DNA from: Mucidula mucida
Taxonomy: Eukaryota; Basidiomycota; Agaricomycetes; Agaricales; Physalacriaceae
Direction: 5' to 3'
NCBI GenBank assembly: GCA_015501055.1
Contig: JADNYV010000289.1
Coordinates: 1 to 43,815 of the forward strand
Length of the DNA: 43,815 nt
Of this stretch, positions 1 through 13,098 are shown piece after piece; the first letter of the stretch is position 1, and each line of letters begins with the position of its first letter. The position numbers were made by a program, and so were the translations under genes. The notes below the pieces were generated by a model. That model searched no databases. It was not told the DNA's origin and saw only the letters and a program-made list of their open reading frames with translations.

Positions 1-1561
1 CGCGTACCCTGTTCGCGAATTCGCTTGAACGTCAACCGGTATGCATCGTCCAACGTGCGCGGCAGGGAATCAAGAATATCAACAACATCACGTCGGCAGG
101 TAACGTCGCGCTCCAATTCGCGGAGCTGCAGAGAGGCCAGGAGAAACATGCCGTTCGCTTTCTCGACAACTTCTGCTCTTATCATACTCTTCAACGCATC
201 ATCCAGCCGGGCGCCCTTAAGCTTCGGTAGGGTTGCATCAACCGCAACGAGGATATCATCGTCTGAAGCGCGAATCTCGATGGACGGGTAGTCCTTAATC
301 TCAAGACCGGTCGCGAGGTGATAACAGCGCGAAATGACGAGTTGAGAGACTGGAGGGCACGTAGAAGCTCCGAGCCAAATGGACATTCGTCAAGCGCGTC
401 AACAATGATGTAGATAGGTCGCCCATGAGAGGCCGCTATCCCGTCCAGGAATCCTGCAAGAGAATCGGGACTGGGATCGGTTTTACTCCAGTACAGGTCA
501 CAGATGGTGCGCGAAACTGTTGTGGTCTTCTCGATGAGCTGGCGAAGTAAACCACCGAGGACGGCAAACGAGGTTGTGAAAATATTGGAAGAGTAGCGGC
601 AGAACACCGAGAGGACAATGTTGTTCGGCATGAATTGGAGATATTCAATAATCAGTGCTCTGAAAAAAGACACGTCAATACACACAGCGAATGTACCGAT
701 GAGAGTAAACGCACGCCATGACGGATTTGCCAGCGCCAGCTATAATCATCGATAAATGTTGGTTCGATTAAGGATATAACGGACGCACGATGCCCGTAAC
801 ACCACAACGTCCGATTCAGAGACTCTCTCTCATCACGCCACGCGACAAAGGTAGGGTGATGGAGCATCCACGTCCCCGTCCCCGACAGTTTTTTCTCGAG
901 AAGTTGCTTGCAGTCACTAGTGTAGTCGTTCGGGGAAATGAACTCGGCTATCCTTAGACGGAGCTCGTCTAGCCGACCCGTTAGTCTCGTAGTGCATTAT
1001 AGATTTAATGACCTACTGCTAACATGATGCTCCATGTTGTCCAACTTTTCGTCCATACCATCCTGCTTCTTGCTATAATGGATTAGCGCGTGCATCGTAT
1101 CGAATATGAACAACGTACAACATATCGTGCTGTAATGCGAGCCCGATTTGGCTCTTGTAGCGCTCCAGATCAGAGAGCAAGTCCTTGACTTCCGCCTTAT
1201 TGACTGTCCACCACAGCGCAGCGGCGCCCCGCTTCCCCAAGACCTTGAACCGGTTTGCTTCAGGATTAGACGTTCCAAAAGTCAACACGTCTTTGACGCG
1301 ACCGAGTGTATCGTTCACCACTTTGGCGAACGGTTGTGACGGATCCAAAAGCTGTGCTAGTTGTTCCATCGACGCCTGGTCACCGGCGACGCCAGGCGTA
1401 TTCGCTAATCTCTGAAGGGCCTCTAGTTGTGGTTGTAGGGAATGAACTTGATTGAGAAGACAATTGCGCTCGGCGGACGAATGCTTGACATCCGCGGCAT
1501 ACGTGTATAATGACTTGCAGTTCTGGATGATGGATATAATGGCGGTGGGATCGAAGGACAT
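1..1561 (-). pseudogene. NLR (STAND, NACHT) copy 1, partial at the window edge, frameshifted
   Basis: Cytoplasmic STAND-type NTPase of the fungal NLR class. Exon 1 (1561-1119, 147 codons) starts MSFDPTAII and holds the helical N-terminal domain typical of fungal STAND proteins; it ends at a phase-2 donor, as in copies 3 and 5. Next come a linker exon (longer than in the other copies), an exon ending in CYGH, a 25-nt exon completing Walker A (GHPGAGKS then VMA), and the NACHT exon with Walker B IYIIVDALDEC near 383-415. Around 300-310 the frame changes just after the TSRP motif: relative to copy 3 about 4 nt are missing. The old frame can be followed from there to the left edge. The rest lies outside the window. 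Family assignment is firm. Whether the frameshift is real or an assembly error cannot be told here. Confidence 0.8.
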
Positions 1562-1749
1562 GGCGAGTGGCGAGGTGTGAGAGAGTAGTCGTTGATCTGT
1601 GCAGGGCAGAACAATCTCTTTCGGCGTTATGGCCTTTCCGACATCAGCACCGCAATCTACACGTTTCCAAAAGTTTGATTGATGTGAGATGCTTCTGAGT
1701 AGAGAACTGTCTAATGATTCACATATATCAGTCCCGCGGCGCATTACAC

Positions 1750-4240
1750 AAGGTTTGACCGACTGACATCTACAACATCATTCACATAACCCTTTAAAAA
1801 AGAGGAACACCGTGTCTCAAGGACCAGAGGGTTAGGCCTGCCCTTGACGCGACTTATTCAACTCGCGTTCAAGAAGGCTTGCCATACAGACTACACTGAA
1901 CGGCGGTCGCAGACAGGTGGTGCGGGCCGCCTTCAGAGAAAAATCACGAAGTCGACGATCTGTTGCACAAGAAAGGTCAACATACAGAGACGATTTGGAA
2001 GGCATCGTGAAATAGCCTACCCAATGGCCATCTCCTCCTCGACAGCTTTAGTTGGCGAAGACAAAGTTTGCGTAGGCGTACTCCATGAACGGAGAAACTA
2101 GCACAGTCACCTCTTTTACCCCGACATGGCCAGGATCTATGCACGACCGCGTCAATTGAAGTCGGAGCATTCAGAGGAATATAGACGTAAGACGAATATA
2201 ACGAAGCTTTCGAATACGTGGACAAGCTTTGAGCCCCTCCCTTATGCCAGTGCGGGCAATTATGCAAGCCAAAATCTGAGATACGAAGGAAAATAACACA
2301 CATCATTGGGGGAACAGCTCGCCAGCCTGGAAATTATAGCTCGAGGAGGGCATGCAGATTCCTAATGTACGACGATATATGTGCTGATTGATGGTGAAGG
2401 CAGAGGGAAGTGCTGTGATGATGGCAAGAGCAAAGCCTAGTCGGATGCGCTGTCTGTTGCTTCCTTTGAGAAGGAGTATGTAAACTTGCATTTCTGGAGC
2501 TGACAGTCGACGCGTCGCGCTCGTTTACGATGTCAATTGACTGTGAAAATTAGCGATGGTGCATGCCAGAGTAGGACGAAAGGCGTGTAGGTGAGGGCAG
2601 ACAGGAATTGCCGTGATGATGGTAGGAGCAAAGCCCAATCGGACGTGTTCTCCTTGCTCTGATCACCATCACATTGGCTAACTTTAAGAGTCCTCCGCCA
2701 GCTTGTAGAAACGCTTCGTCAATTTCCCGTTTTTATTCAATACGTATCCTCCAAGCTCTTCGATGGTGTTAATCTGTTTTTTTTTGCTCCTTTCACAGCG
2801 TCAATAACAGGCAATCCTATCCATGAGACCAGGCGTCTTTTTCAATATTGTTGACATCCAGAAGACTGCGTATCTGTCGTTATGCGCGACCGTCCGACGC
2901 TTGCTTCTTGACGAGACGCTGGGCTTCAGATCGCGCGCTGTAATGTCCAAGGCTTGATTTGGACCGTTCTAGTGTCGTGCCGAACCTTGTGCTCCCTATC
3001 CGTCTTCTGGCCGCTCAAGCATACGACAGAGGCTGTATTATATATTCTTGCATGTTTCGAAGAATCACCAATCCCGTAGAGGATGGAGGTGCGCCAAAGC
3101 CAGCATCTTGCCGCAAGGCAAATTCAAACATACTTCCGACGCCACTTCACGATTGTCTTATAGGTCTTCCCCATAGACTCATTGCCAACGGATACTCACA
3201 ATCCACTACAGATTGCGCTTGTTTAATTACGTGTCCCGAGGAAAATACATCAGGAGATCACAGTAGCCATGACCTATAGTAGCATTCGTCGGCATTCCTG
3301 ACGAACATTTGGAACGTCAAGATATTAGGTCGTAAACCAGCTCCCATCCTCTTCCAGTCGGTATAGCTGGCTCACTCTAATACTTTATTTTCATCCCCGT
3401 CGCACGCTAGTCGCTGCACCGATCCAGGTTCGATATGTCCTCCAGGATTCGGCACGGTGACTGTCTTCCTTTTCGTTTTGAATCCGTCGTTCATCATCCA
3501 CCATTCACGATTTCTTCTATACCACAGGCTCTGGCCGCACAGCGAATACCAAACGGCCTGGACATTAAACATACTGTCAGCGTCCTACGAATCTTCTACC
3601 TATACTGCTACTGCTCGATTATTTTCCCAATGCTTTTGTCCTCTCCCGATCTTTAATCTTCTAGCGTATTTGTCGGATATCCTCGATTAGCGAACCTCAA
3701 GCTTGTCTAGCCCTATCCACAATGACGGAATCAATAAGTAGCGCAGTGCGAGTTCGTCCAAACAAAACGCAGCTCTGCGACATCGGATAGGAAAACTATA
3801 CGCACGAGATGAAAGCATACAACTCGTACAATGTGCTTTCTATGTAGAGTACCTCGTGGCGTCAAACTGGGGTGCGCTGTGTTTGACCAAATCGCACACA
3901 GTGGCAGCTCTACAACGAAACTATCACTAGAAGTGTCTCTGGATGCAGAGATAGTGCTATATTGGTGCTTTCACAAGTCATTGGAGCGCGACGGCATCTC
4001 TAATCGTACAGTTCGGCATCACAAATGTCACCACGACTAAATGTGGCGAACTCACTGTCAGCCTACATGTTGACTAGAATAATTCCCTTCCAGTGCATTT
4101 CTTTTGCAGCGCGTTTCCTTGAGTCAATCGACATAAGTACTTGCGTCAAGATCGAGTTTTCCGATGCAGATGTGGAGATACACATACTTACAGTACAGTA
4201 ACAGAGCGAGATGACAAGTATCGATGAAAGCGAATAATAT
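1750..4240. other. Gene-poor stretch with degenerate repeats
   Basis: I recognise no gene. Open frames are short and lack recognisable domains. Two related tracts lie near 2392-2450 and 2586-2650, listed separately. A plus-strand frame of 106 codons at 2959-3279 and overlapping ones at 3435-3690 show no familiar motif. A minus-strand frame at 4063-4260 starts with a hydrophobic segment but resembles nothing I know. Confidence 0.5.
2392..2650. repeat. Two diverged direct copies of a short interspersed repeat
   Basis: Tracts at about 2392-2450 and 2586-2650 share a core reading roughly TGATGATGGCAAGAGCAAAG, preceded by a GAGGGCAGA-like block. A related core occurs at 22,672-22,700, and on the opposite strand at about 13,700-13,725, both inside the inverted gene fragments described below. 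This is a small dispersed repeat family of unknown origin. Confidence 0.45.
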
Positions 4241-4509
4241 GCATGCGAGTTCAACGACACGGGGAAATGAAAATGAGGATATGTAGATTCATATGGATCG
4301 ACAGAACTCCTGGAGAGGGATTACTAGTGGTGCTTATATGTCCTTCCCCCGACGACGTGGAACACCAGCAAACCTGGCCGAGTCCACCGAAAACGAGTAA
4401 AGAAGAAGAAAGAGACTCCGACGACACGGGAGAAACGAGCACAAATCGTGCGATATATACCAGCTCCAAATATTTCTCGACAACTCTGAAGTCATAGACA
4501 GAGGCGTCG

Positions 4510-6352
4510 TCACTCGACCAGCGATGATATGGCTGCGGGCGTCGAGAGCAAAGTCACCACCTGATTGACCTGCTCCGGTTCCTTTATCTCGCCTACGATG
4601 ATGGAACAGCAAAGAACGTTCGTGGGTCCAGATTTGTTTATTGTTGGGGCCAGTCAGGGCAGAATATCCCAGTTTGAGACAGATATTGAATCCGTCAGGA
4701 TGCTCTGGAAAGAGTTCCGCCCAGTGAGACGTGATATACTCGTACACGGAAGAATCTGGTAATCAGCCCGTCAGACATTGAAAGCAAGGCGACAAGACAA
4801 CATACGTGTAAACACAACTCAAAGATAATCGCTAATGCTCTGGACAAGGCCTTGGCAATAGTGAAGAATCGTTTGGATGCTCGTATATTGCGTGACATCT
4901 CCTTCCGCAAGCAAGGTTGCAGATGTGCTTCCTCGAACAAATGCAACGCAATCAAAGCCAGCGTGCGACAAGCCAACTCATTCTTCTGTTCGCCCTGTTC
5001 GCGGATTCGCTGGAATGTCAGCTTGTACGCGTCATCTAAAACGCGTGGCAGAGAATCAAGAATAGCATGAGGTTGTATTCACGGCGATGAGGATATCATC
5101 GTCTGAAGCCCGAATCTTGATGGATGGGCTTTCGTTAATCTCTCCAAAGAGCGGCCGGGATGTGACCAGGACGCGAAATGAGGGTCCGATTTGCTGGATG
5201 GCCCCCAGCAGGTCAAGGGAGATTGGACATTCGTCGAGGGCGTCAACGACGATATAGATAGGTCGCGTATGAGAGGCTGCTATCTCGGCCAGTAAGATGG
5301 GGAGCGCATCGGGATCAGGGCGGTTTTGACTCTGGTATAGATCGTAAACGGTTGGGTAAAATCTTCGGAGATATCTTGATGAGCTGTCGAAGCAAGCCGC
5401 AGAGAACAAAAAAAGGGGTTGTAAAGGTATGCGACTCTGAGTATCTGCAAAATACCGACAGTACGATGTCACCCCTGGACTGGAGATGCTCAACGACAGA
5501 TGCTCTGCGGACCGAAGTCAATATAGAACACTATGCATCGACGAGATTGAACTCACGCCATGACGGATTTCCCAGCGCCAGCTATAGCTTATCGTTAGTA
5601 GAAATCTTTCAGGGGTCCAATCAACGCACGATGTCCATAACACCACAACGTCCTTGGTGAATCTCCGTCATCCCGCCATGCGACAAAGGTGGGATCTTGC
5701 ATCAACCAGGTTCCCGTATAGCTTAGTTTTTGCTGAAGAAGACGGGTGGCCGGCGAAGTCGCTCTCAGAAATGAACTTGGCTATCTTAAGATGGTATTCG
5801 GCTAGGAAACCACATATGAGTCTCCGTAACAGATAAATAGAGACAACCGAGTACTCACTGATGGTATTCTTACTGTACAGCATTAGAACCATATCCCAAC
5901 GAGGTCGGATATTCTAACTCACAGCATATCGTCCTCAAGTGCGCGGCCAATTCGGCTCTTGTATCGCTCAATGTCAGAGAGAAGTTCCTTGACTTCCGCC
6001 TTGTTGACTGTCCGCCAGAGCGCAGCGGTGCCCCGCTTCCCAAGAACCTTGAACCTGTTCGCTTTGGGATTAGATGTTCCATAGATCATAATATCCTTCA
6101 CGCGAGTGAGTGTTTCGTCCACCACTTTGGCGAAGGGGTGTAATGGATCCACAAGCTGCGCTAGCCGTTCCATCATGGCCTGGTCGCAGGCATGTTTGCT
6201 AACCTCTGGAGCATCTCTAGCTCTGATTGCAGGGAACGAACTCCATTGAGAAGCCGACAGCGCTCCACGGATGAGTGCCTCATATCTGACGAACACTGGC
6301 CGTATAAGGCCTTCAAGGAATGGGAGCTGATAGCACTGGAATTGAACGACAT
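4510..6352 (-). pseudogene. NLR (STAND, NACHT) copy 2, multiply disrupted
   Basis: Starts with MSFNSSAIS at 6352 and can be followed to a stop after SSLVE at 4510. Several lesions show against intact copy 3. A short deletion falls after about residue 8 and a frameshift near 6190 inside the N-terminal domain. A frameshift lies near 5710-5725, before the CYGH block. Another is near 5380 inside the NACHT N-terminal part. About 200 nt are lost at 5066-5072, where the stretch after ILIAVNTT joins directly to the later ILDSLPR block. Walker A and Walker B (IYIVVDALDEC, near 5235-5265) are still readable. The C-terminal region (LFPEHPDGF, QVVTLLSTPAAIS) ends early. No full-length product is possible. 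Confidence 0.82.
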
Positions 6353-6804
6353 GGCACGTAGACTAGCGGGGGTGAGCGTCGGCAGAGAAGAGTAAGTCTC
6401 TTCTCTTTTACTCGCGTGTCGCATGTTCTAAGTTGAAGTGCCTTGTATTGGTGATCAACGGGCATCACAACAAGATGACTATCTACGTACCGGACGCTGG
6501 CAAGTTTCAACAACGGCAAGGAACACGTCCCGTTGCTTCTGATTACAGGGCTGATGACCATCTCTAATGCACACATCATGTTAATCAGAAAGTACGACAT
6601 AGTGAGATAGACAAAAAACAGATATGCGAAACGTTCAGGGACAACACATGGAAAGAGAACGATATATATGGACAGATCGCAACTCCCCGAAGGAGGGAGG
6701 CGGAATTGGTACGTGTTCAAAATCCATTGCGCGCGGCAACTTCAGAGTCAGGGAGGGAGGCTCATTCGCGAGGTCCGGTTGTTCCGTCGCCGCTTCACCC
6801 CAAG

Positions 6805-9235
6805 CTAAATTTGAAGCCGAGTTAAAGCGCTGTCTGGAGAAGTCTCGTCATCCTTGAGCTCTCTCAGCCTACAAATATGAGAATCAGTAAGTCAGAGTAA
6901 CAACGATGTGAACAAACAAATCACCCTGGATTCTGTTCGCTCGGATCCACAGCGATTACGACTCCGTCGCTGTTCACTCGCAAATCCTGCCGCGCATTGA
7001 TCCATTTTATAAGCTTGCAGTGTGTATCCAGACCATGACAATCCCCATCACTAACATGAGAATCGTGATGCCGTCCAGAAACGCGGATCGCTTCACTGAA
7101 GCGCTGTACATCGGGAGGCGCAGTCTGTGTTATATATTCGATGATGTTGACGTAGGAAAGCGAGCATGCAATCAGTAGAGAATCGTGCACCAGAGGTGTA
7201 AAACTGGCGTCGGACTCGACAAGCGATGCTATAGCTGCGGGAGTTGAAAGGAGGGATGTGACTAGATTGAGTTCCTCCGATCCCCTACTGGCGAACACTA
7301 CAAGGTGCCAACCAAGGTGAACTGCATATGTCCGGCCCGTCCAGAAATTAGGTGGGGCTATCAAGACGGAATACCCCATTTTGAGACAGAGCAGGAATCG
7401 GTCAGAATTTTCTGGAAAGTGTTCCGACCAGTGCGCAGTGGTGTATTCGTACATAGAATAATCTGACAACAACCTTGAAGTTAGCATCAATCCTCCATAT
7501 AGTGGACGACGAGACGACACACGTACAAACACGGGACCGTACTCAAGGTTAAAGTGAACAAGGCCATGGCAACACTGCAGAACAATTTCGATATCCGTAT
7601 ATTGGGTGATGTCTCCTTCCGCAAGCAGATCTTGCAGATATGAGACACCCAAGAGAGGCGAACGCAATGCGACTAGAGCCAGTGCGCGACACGCCAACTC
7701 GCTTGTCCGCTGTCCCTGTTCGTGAATTCGCTGGAACGTTAATTTGTACGCATCGTCCAATGTCCGTGGCAGGGAATCCAGAACCGCAACGACATCACGT
7801 TGACAGGTAACATCGCGCTCCAATTCCCGGAGCTGAAGAGAGGCCAAGAGGAACATGCCATCGGCCTTGTCAACAATCTGCACTCTTATCATATCCTTCA
7901 GCGTCTCGTCCAACCAGGCGTGCTTGAGCTTCGACAGCGTTGTATTGACGGCAATGAGAATATCATCGTTCGAAGCGCGAATCTGGATGGATGGGGTTTC
8001 CTGGATCTCTCGAAAGATTGGGCGGGAGGTGATGAGGATGCGAAACAACGGTCCAAGGTGCTGGATGGCACGCAGAAGGTCAAGGGCAATCTTGCATTCG
8101 TCAAGCGCGTCAAGCACGATATAGATGGGTCGCGCATGAACCGCTGCCACCTCGGCAAGGAATTCAGGGAGTGTATCTGGGTTGGGAATGGTCTTGGTCC
8201 AATATAGGTCACAAATGGTGGATGGAACGTTTGTCGTCTTCTCGATGAGCTGTCTAAGCAAGCCGCGGAGAACAGGAAACGGGGTCTTGAGGTTGTCCGA
8301 TGTGTATCTGCAGAACACTGAGAGTACCACGTTGGATGTGGATTGCAGATAGTCGACGATAAGCGCTCTGCGAAAACATAGGTCAAGATGGATATTGTAC
8401 ACCGCAAAGTGAACTCACGCCATGACGGATTTCCCAGCACCAGCTGTAACTGTTCGTCAGTATTGACTTGCGCCAGTGGTAGAGTTCACGCACGATGGCC
8501 GTAACACCACAATGTCCTTGAGGCCTCTCCGCTATCCCGCCATGCCACGAAATCGGGGTGTTGTAGCACCCATATCCCCGTCCCCGACAATCTCTCCTCG
8601 AGTAGATTTATACGGTGACCGGCGAAGTCGCTAGGGGATATAAACGCCGCTATCTTTAGACGATCCTCGTCTATTAAATGTCTCAGTATCAAATAATGAA
8701 GGGTTACAAAAACCAAGCTACTCACTGCTGAGGTGATGTTTCACATCGTTCTGCTTTTGACTACGAAAGAGTAAGCATGGCAAAATACAAGCTACAATAC
8801 TCACAATATATCGTGTTGAAGAGCAATCAGAATCCGACTTTTCTGACGCTCAAGGTCACAGAGCAAAGCTTTGACCTCCGCCTTTTCGGCTGTCCACCAG
8901 AGCGCAGCAAACAGCCGTCCCCATAGAACCTTCCACCTCTTGGCCGTTGGCTTGGGCACTCCGTTCCGCAGCACGGTCTCGACGTCAGCAAGAGTTTTCT
9001 GCAGCGCTGCATAGAAAGGTTGCGATGGGCCTAGCAGCTGTGCTAGCTGTTCCGCCGAAGCCGGGTCGCCGACTTTTGCTAATTTCTGCAACGCCTCCAG
9101 CGCCGATTGCAGAGAGGCGACCTCATCGAGAAGCCGGCGCCGTTCCACGGACGACTGCTTGATATCCCTATAGTAGTCGTACAGCGTCTGGCAGGTCTGG
9201 ATGAGCGTTACGATAGATCCGGGGTCAAAAGACAT
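6805..9235 (-). CDS. NLR / STAND NTPase copy 3: helo-like N-domain, NACHT, divergent C-terminal region (intact)
   Basis: Intact 704-aa gene with exons 9235-8805, 8760-8726, 8670-8494, 8443-8419, 8367-7523, 7462-6925 and 6868-6805; all six introns are GT-AG and in phase. Residues 1-143 form the helical N-terminal domain seen on fungal STAND proteins, a type linked in characterised family members to cell death and non-self recognition. Walker A GHPGAGKS is at 213-220 and is assembled across an intron. Walker B IYIVLDALDEC is at about 304-314, and the sensor-like LITSRP at about 334-339. The C-terminal third contains FVHYSMYEY and a single ankyrin-like helix pair (DSLLIACSLSYVNIIEYI); I see no clear WD, TPR or ankyrin array. 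The short last exon, KDDETSPDSAL, recurs in copy 5, which supports it. Activity as an immune or allorecognition receptor is inferred from the family only. Confidence 0.9.
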
Positions 9236-10640
9236 GACGAGTGCAAGCGACAGATAATCGATTGGTGAAGAGGCGGTATGGTGCTAGTGGTGGATGCGAA
9301 CACCCACGGTTTTTTACTCTGATCAGCTCGTGCAGTCACCACATGTTTGAGGGCGACTTCGTGGCCGGAAGCATTAGTATAGCCACAACGCGTGAACCTT
9401 CAATGATCGGCTAAGACGGAACGACGCGTCGCGTACGATAGTATCGAGGTGGGAGAGGGGGCACCCATCACGGAATGTTTTCGTCGGAGACGGTCTAGCT
9501 GTTCATGCCTTCATGCATTGCGATGCTGATATCCATTTTTATGCACAATGTTCCGTCGCTTCGGCGTTTGCTGTAAGGGTTCCGTGCAGCTGCTGGACTC
9601 CCAGTAGTGGCACGGCGTTTGCACCTGTAGTATGGAGCTACTGATAGATCTTGTCAGATCAAATATTTTCAGATATGAGTCCCGAAGAAAACATACCCGA
9701 TTCAAAAACATGATTTTGTGGCTACATCCATCACTGCTGGAACATTTTGCGCGCAACACGAGGTCAACAAGTCCTCAACAGTCCTCCGTATCCCAGGAGT
9801 ATTACTTCCTCTGCACTACACAGACCTATATCGGTCGAAGATAGCCTGGAGGCGGTTATTTCTCGTGGCGGTTATAAATGGAAAACCGCGATTTTGGCGT
9901 CGACGTTTAGAGTATTCCGGTTGTTGAGGTAGCATTCATGTAGACAGTCACACAAGAAAAACTATAACCTGCGGACGAGGGCTCTTATGCGTACCCGTAT
10001 CATAGAAGCGAAAACTTCAAAAACGGAGCGTGTGACATTATTATGCCATGTGAGGTGACTCGGACGCTCGAGTCACGGGCCATTCACGCGTTCAAACTTC
10101 AAAGCCTTCAACGACGCGCTAATTACTCTGTGGTGATTTCGTCACCTCTCGAAATAGAGTGGTGGCACCGTCCAACTAAGCACCTACTAAGAGGTACATA
10201 AAACTATCTATAGATAATGTCTAACACTGACCAATCATACAGTCGGCGCGCGCACATACTTCCTCCTATACTTGTTATCAACACTATCCAGGTAATACGC
10301 ACCCGGCCAAGAGTTTTAACCAACCCCTCCGGGTTATACGAAACCCTACTATGGTTCTTTTCCCGCAACTATCAATCATGCCTCATAGATCCGGCTTATA
10401 AAAGTCGTACGTGATGGCCATGTAGGTTCCGTTTATGGCTATACGTTGATAAGTAATTTTGTGGTTACACTTTAAACAACGCGTGGCGCTTACGTTCAAA
10501 CACAACGGGAGCGTCCGGGCCAATGAGGGGAGCGCAACGGCACCGGCACCACCAGCTGGACGCGCCGCGCCCTCAGCGTACACGGCAATATCACCAGCAC
10601 CAACAATAGTGATACGGCCGTGCCAAGAGCTAGACTCATT
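7730..10640. repeat. Left arm of a large inverted duplication
   Basis: The reverse complement of this stretch recurs at 26,016-28,925. The arm holds the first five exons of NLR copy 3, its upstream region (9236-10,380) and the end of an HMG-CoA synthase fragment. By eye, identity to the right arm is about 97-99% from about 8190 to 10,210 and about 88-90% on both sides. Between 9236 and 10,380 I see no gene: short frames there are mirrored in the right arm because the DNA is duplicated, not because they are visibly coding. A palindromic CTATAGATAG lies near 10,205-10,214. Confidence 0.9.
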
Positions 10641-11163
10641 CCAGTTGATAGCGTTGAACAGAGCCGCCGTGGAACCGTAACAAGCTTGTTTGGAGTCAAT
10701 ACCCTCAATGTCGAAATTCCCAGACTCTGCAAAGAGATCCATGAGATGTGTCTTGACGGACTTGGACTTGTCAACAACAGTTTTCGTCCCGACGTCAATT
10801 CGGCCTATTGACTTGGGATCGATGTTGTATTTCTAGGGAAGACCAGAGACCGCTATATATAAGTTGATAAGTAGTTGTGAGAGGGGATACAAACACGGAA
10901 GAGCATACCATTCAGCGCGAACGAGTTGATGTCCTCGCGGTCGTCCGAAAACGCCATGTATTCCTGGCCAAGACCGATGGTGTATTTTCCTTTGGAGACG
11001 CCGTCAAACTCCTCAAGCGCAAATTGCGAGACGCACTGGACTGAAATCAGTCGAAAGAACGCGAGAACGACAGAATCAGGCGTACTCGAAGGGGGAAGTA
11101 GACCTCTACGGCAAGGACGCCAACATCCTTGGGGCGGGCGGTTGAGGAATCAGAGGCAGACAT
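10383..11163 (-). pseudogene. HMG-CoA synthase, truncated N-terminal part
   Basis: The family condenses acetyl-CoA with acetoacetyl-CoA to HMG-CoA in the mevalonate/sterol pathway. The reading starts [17 protein letters not shown] at 11,163. It continues through [31 protein letters not shown], the catalytic-cysteine motif [14 protein letters not shown] and the [12 protein letters not shown] motif. It ends abruptly at TYDFYKPDL plus stop, so roughly the C-terminal half is missing. One extra C in the G-run at 10,526-10,530 (plus strand) shifts the frame after GAVAL; the right-arm copy reads [14 protein letters not shown] at the same spot without that insertion. The short stretch normally between SFAL and KYNID also looks lost. 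Non-functional. Confidence 0.85.
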
Positions 11164-11169
11164 GTCGCT

Positions 11170-11995
11170 GAGTGGGACAACGGATGTGCGAGGTTACAGA
11201 ATAAGAACCGGGTTCATATAAACAAAAAAATAGTAATGGTGCCTTGTTCCCGAAAATCTGTTTATCAAGGATGGAGAGAATGGTTGACACAGAAAAGGAT
11301 GACGCCACTGTGAATCGTCTGATTCGTTCATCAAACTTGATACCTATCGCGTCGGTGATCTAGCGTCAATTGGTTCAACATCCAAAATGTTTAGTCAACG
11401 GGCGCTTACCACCTTTATACGCCTTGCATTAGACACAACGAATGCTCCGCCATTCTACCGCACCCTAATCATCCTTCTACAAGTCTACAGGATCTCACTA
11501 AAGCTCTCGGCAGTAGTCCAAACCAAACATCGAAAATGTTCTCATAGCGATGTGCGGGTATTTCGATGAAGGAGTCTCTGACAACTCCGTGCCTCGACGC
11601 ATATCAATGAGAATACAGAGACGCTGGTCGAGGAAGAGGAAAATCGGCTCTCGAGTATATTTAGTCGAAACACTGGCAAAGTCGGGTCAAGTAATTTGCT
11701 TAGTAAGACAGGCGGGCCGCAGAAAACAGTGCAGTCGCTCAACTGGAACAAAGAAAACAATGATGTACTATGTATCATGATACGAGGATTTCGCGAATGA
11801 GGGGGAAACGCACGGACGAGAAGTGCGAATAAGTCATGGAGAGCAGAGTGTGGTGATGCATTAAGTACGTGCCTCGGACCATCATTCACAGCACGGAGGT
11901 CTTGTCCAAACATGATCCCTCGCGCTGCAAGTTGTCCTCAAAGTCAACCATCCTGAACCAGTAATAAGAACCAATACATCACAGTGCGAATAGAA
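11170..11995. other. No recognisable gene
   Basis: Spacer between the HMG-CoA synthase remnant and NLR copy 4. The short overlapping frames on both strands (for example 11,542-11,913 minus) have no familiar domain. Part of the last exon of copy 4 may lie near 11,890-11,955, after a CTGGTTCAG acceptor on the minus strand. Confidence 0.45.
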
Positions 11996-11999
11996 TCAC

Positions 12000-13098
12000 C
12001 TCAACTTCTGGATCCGAGGCTTCCACCACCTCGTCGCTATTCACCGGGACTTCCCTCCGCGCATTAATGTATTTCACACCACAGAAGTGCACCTCCCCAG
12101 ACGGATCTTTAGAGGCGCAGAGCGCTTCATTTAAGCGCTACACATACAGATTCCAGAGGTACACTCTCTATCATAAATCGCATAACATGTCGGTACCCGC
12201 AACGGCATGCAATCATCAAAGGATCATGAACAAACAATGCGAGCTTGGGGTCCTTTGCAAGCGAGCCGGAGTCGAGAGCAGAGCTACAACCTGATCGAGC
12301 TCCTCCGGTTGCCGCTTCTTGTCTGCTATGATATTCCAAGAAAGATTATCGGGTCTGCCCGAGGCCTGGTCAGAGTAGCGCGCGCCAACCCAGGGCAGAC
12401 GTCCGATCTGTTGTGGTACTCCGGAAAAAGCCCCGCCCAGTGAGCGGTGGTATATTCATGCGTCGAGTAATCTATTGGCAAGTAAGCGTTCTGTATTCCG
12501 GGCGACAAGCTTACGCACGTATGAACGCAAACATTTTGGAGTCGTCGATGTGAACAAGGCCACTATAACATCCCGGTCTGTATAATCAAACCTGTTTCCT
12601 TTCGCAAACAGCTGCTGCACGTAAAAGCCACAAAGCGAGTGCAACCAACGCCAAAGTTCGACATGCCAGCTCCTTCTTCCGTTTCCCCTGTTGCGAATTC
12701 GCTGAAACGTCAATTCGTATACGTCTTCCAACGTGCGTGGCAACAAATGGAGAATATCAAAAACATCACGCCAGCAAGTAACATCGCGCATCTGCCGCGA
12801 TAGTTCGACTTTGGATCGGACGTTCTATAACCTAACGCGACCTCTACGGTGCGAAGCGTTTCCTTCACTGCTTTATCGAAAGGTTGCGACGAGTCCAAAA
12901 GGCTTCCCAACTGGCTCAAAGATTCTCGATCACCGACGATGCCAAACGTGTTCGCTAGTTTGGAGCGCCTCCAACTGTGACTGCAGCGAACAAACCTCAT
13001 CGAGAAGCCGACGCCGCTCTCCAGATGAATGCTCGACGTCCGAAAAATAGTCATACAATGTCTTGCAATTCTGGATGACGGTGGGATCAAACGACATG
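12000..13098 (-). pseudogene. NLR copy 4 remnant, NACHT core deleted
   Basis: Starts MSFDPTVIQNCKTLYDY at 13,098 and matches the N-terminal STAND-associated domain, but shifts frame near 12,960, after about 50 codons. The second half of that domain (DSSQPFDKAVKETL) is read in another frame to about 12,815. The sequence then jumps directly to the late-NACHT block MRDVTCWRDVFDIL at 12,791, so about 1 kb with Walker A and Walker B is gone. The C-terminal region follows with further frameshifts (HDPLMIACRCGYRHV near 12,165-12,240). The conserved final donor GTGATT near 11,994-12,000 is retained. Confidence 0.8.

Noticed and set aside
9511..9932. Open frames of 60-82 codons that recur almost unchanged at 26,713-27,134
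   Set aside because: They are conserved because the DNA is a recent duplication. They overlap on both strands and lack motifs, so conservation is no evidence of coding.
10459..10680. Plus-strand 73-codon frame
   Set aside because: Antisense shadow of the HMG-CoA synthase remnant on the minus strand.
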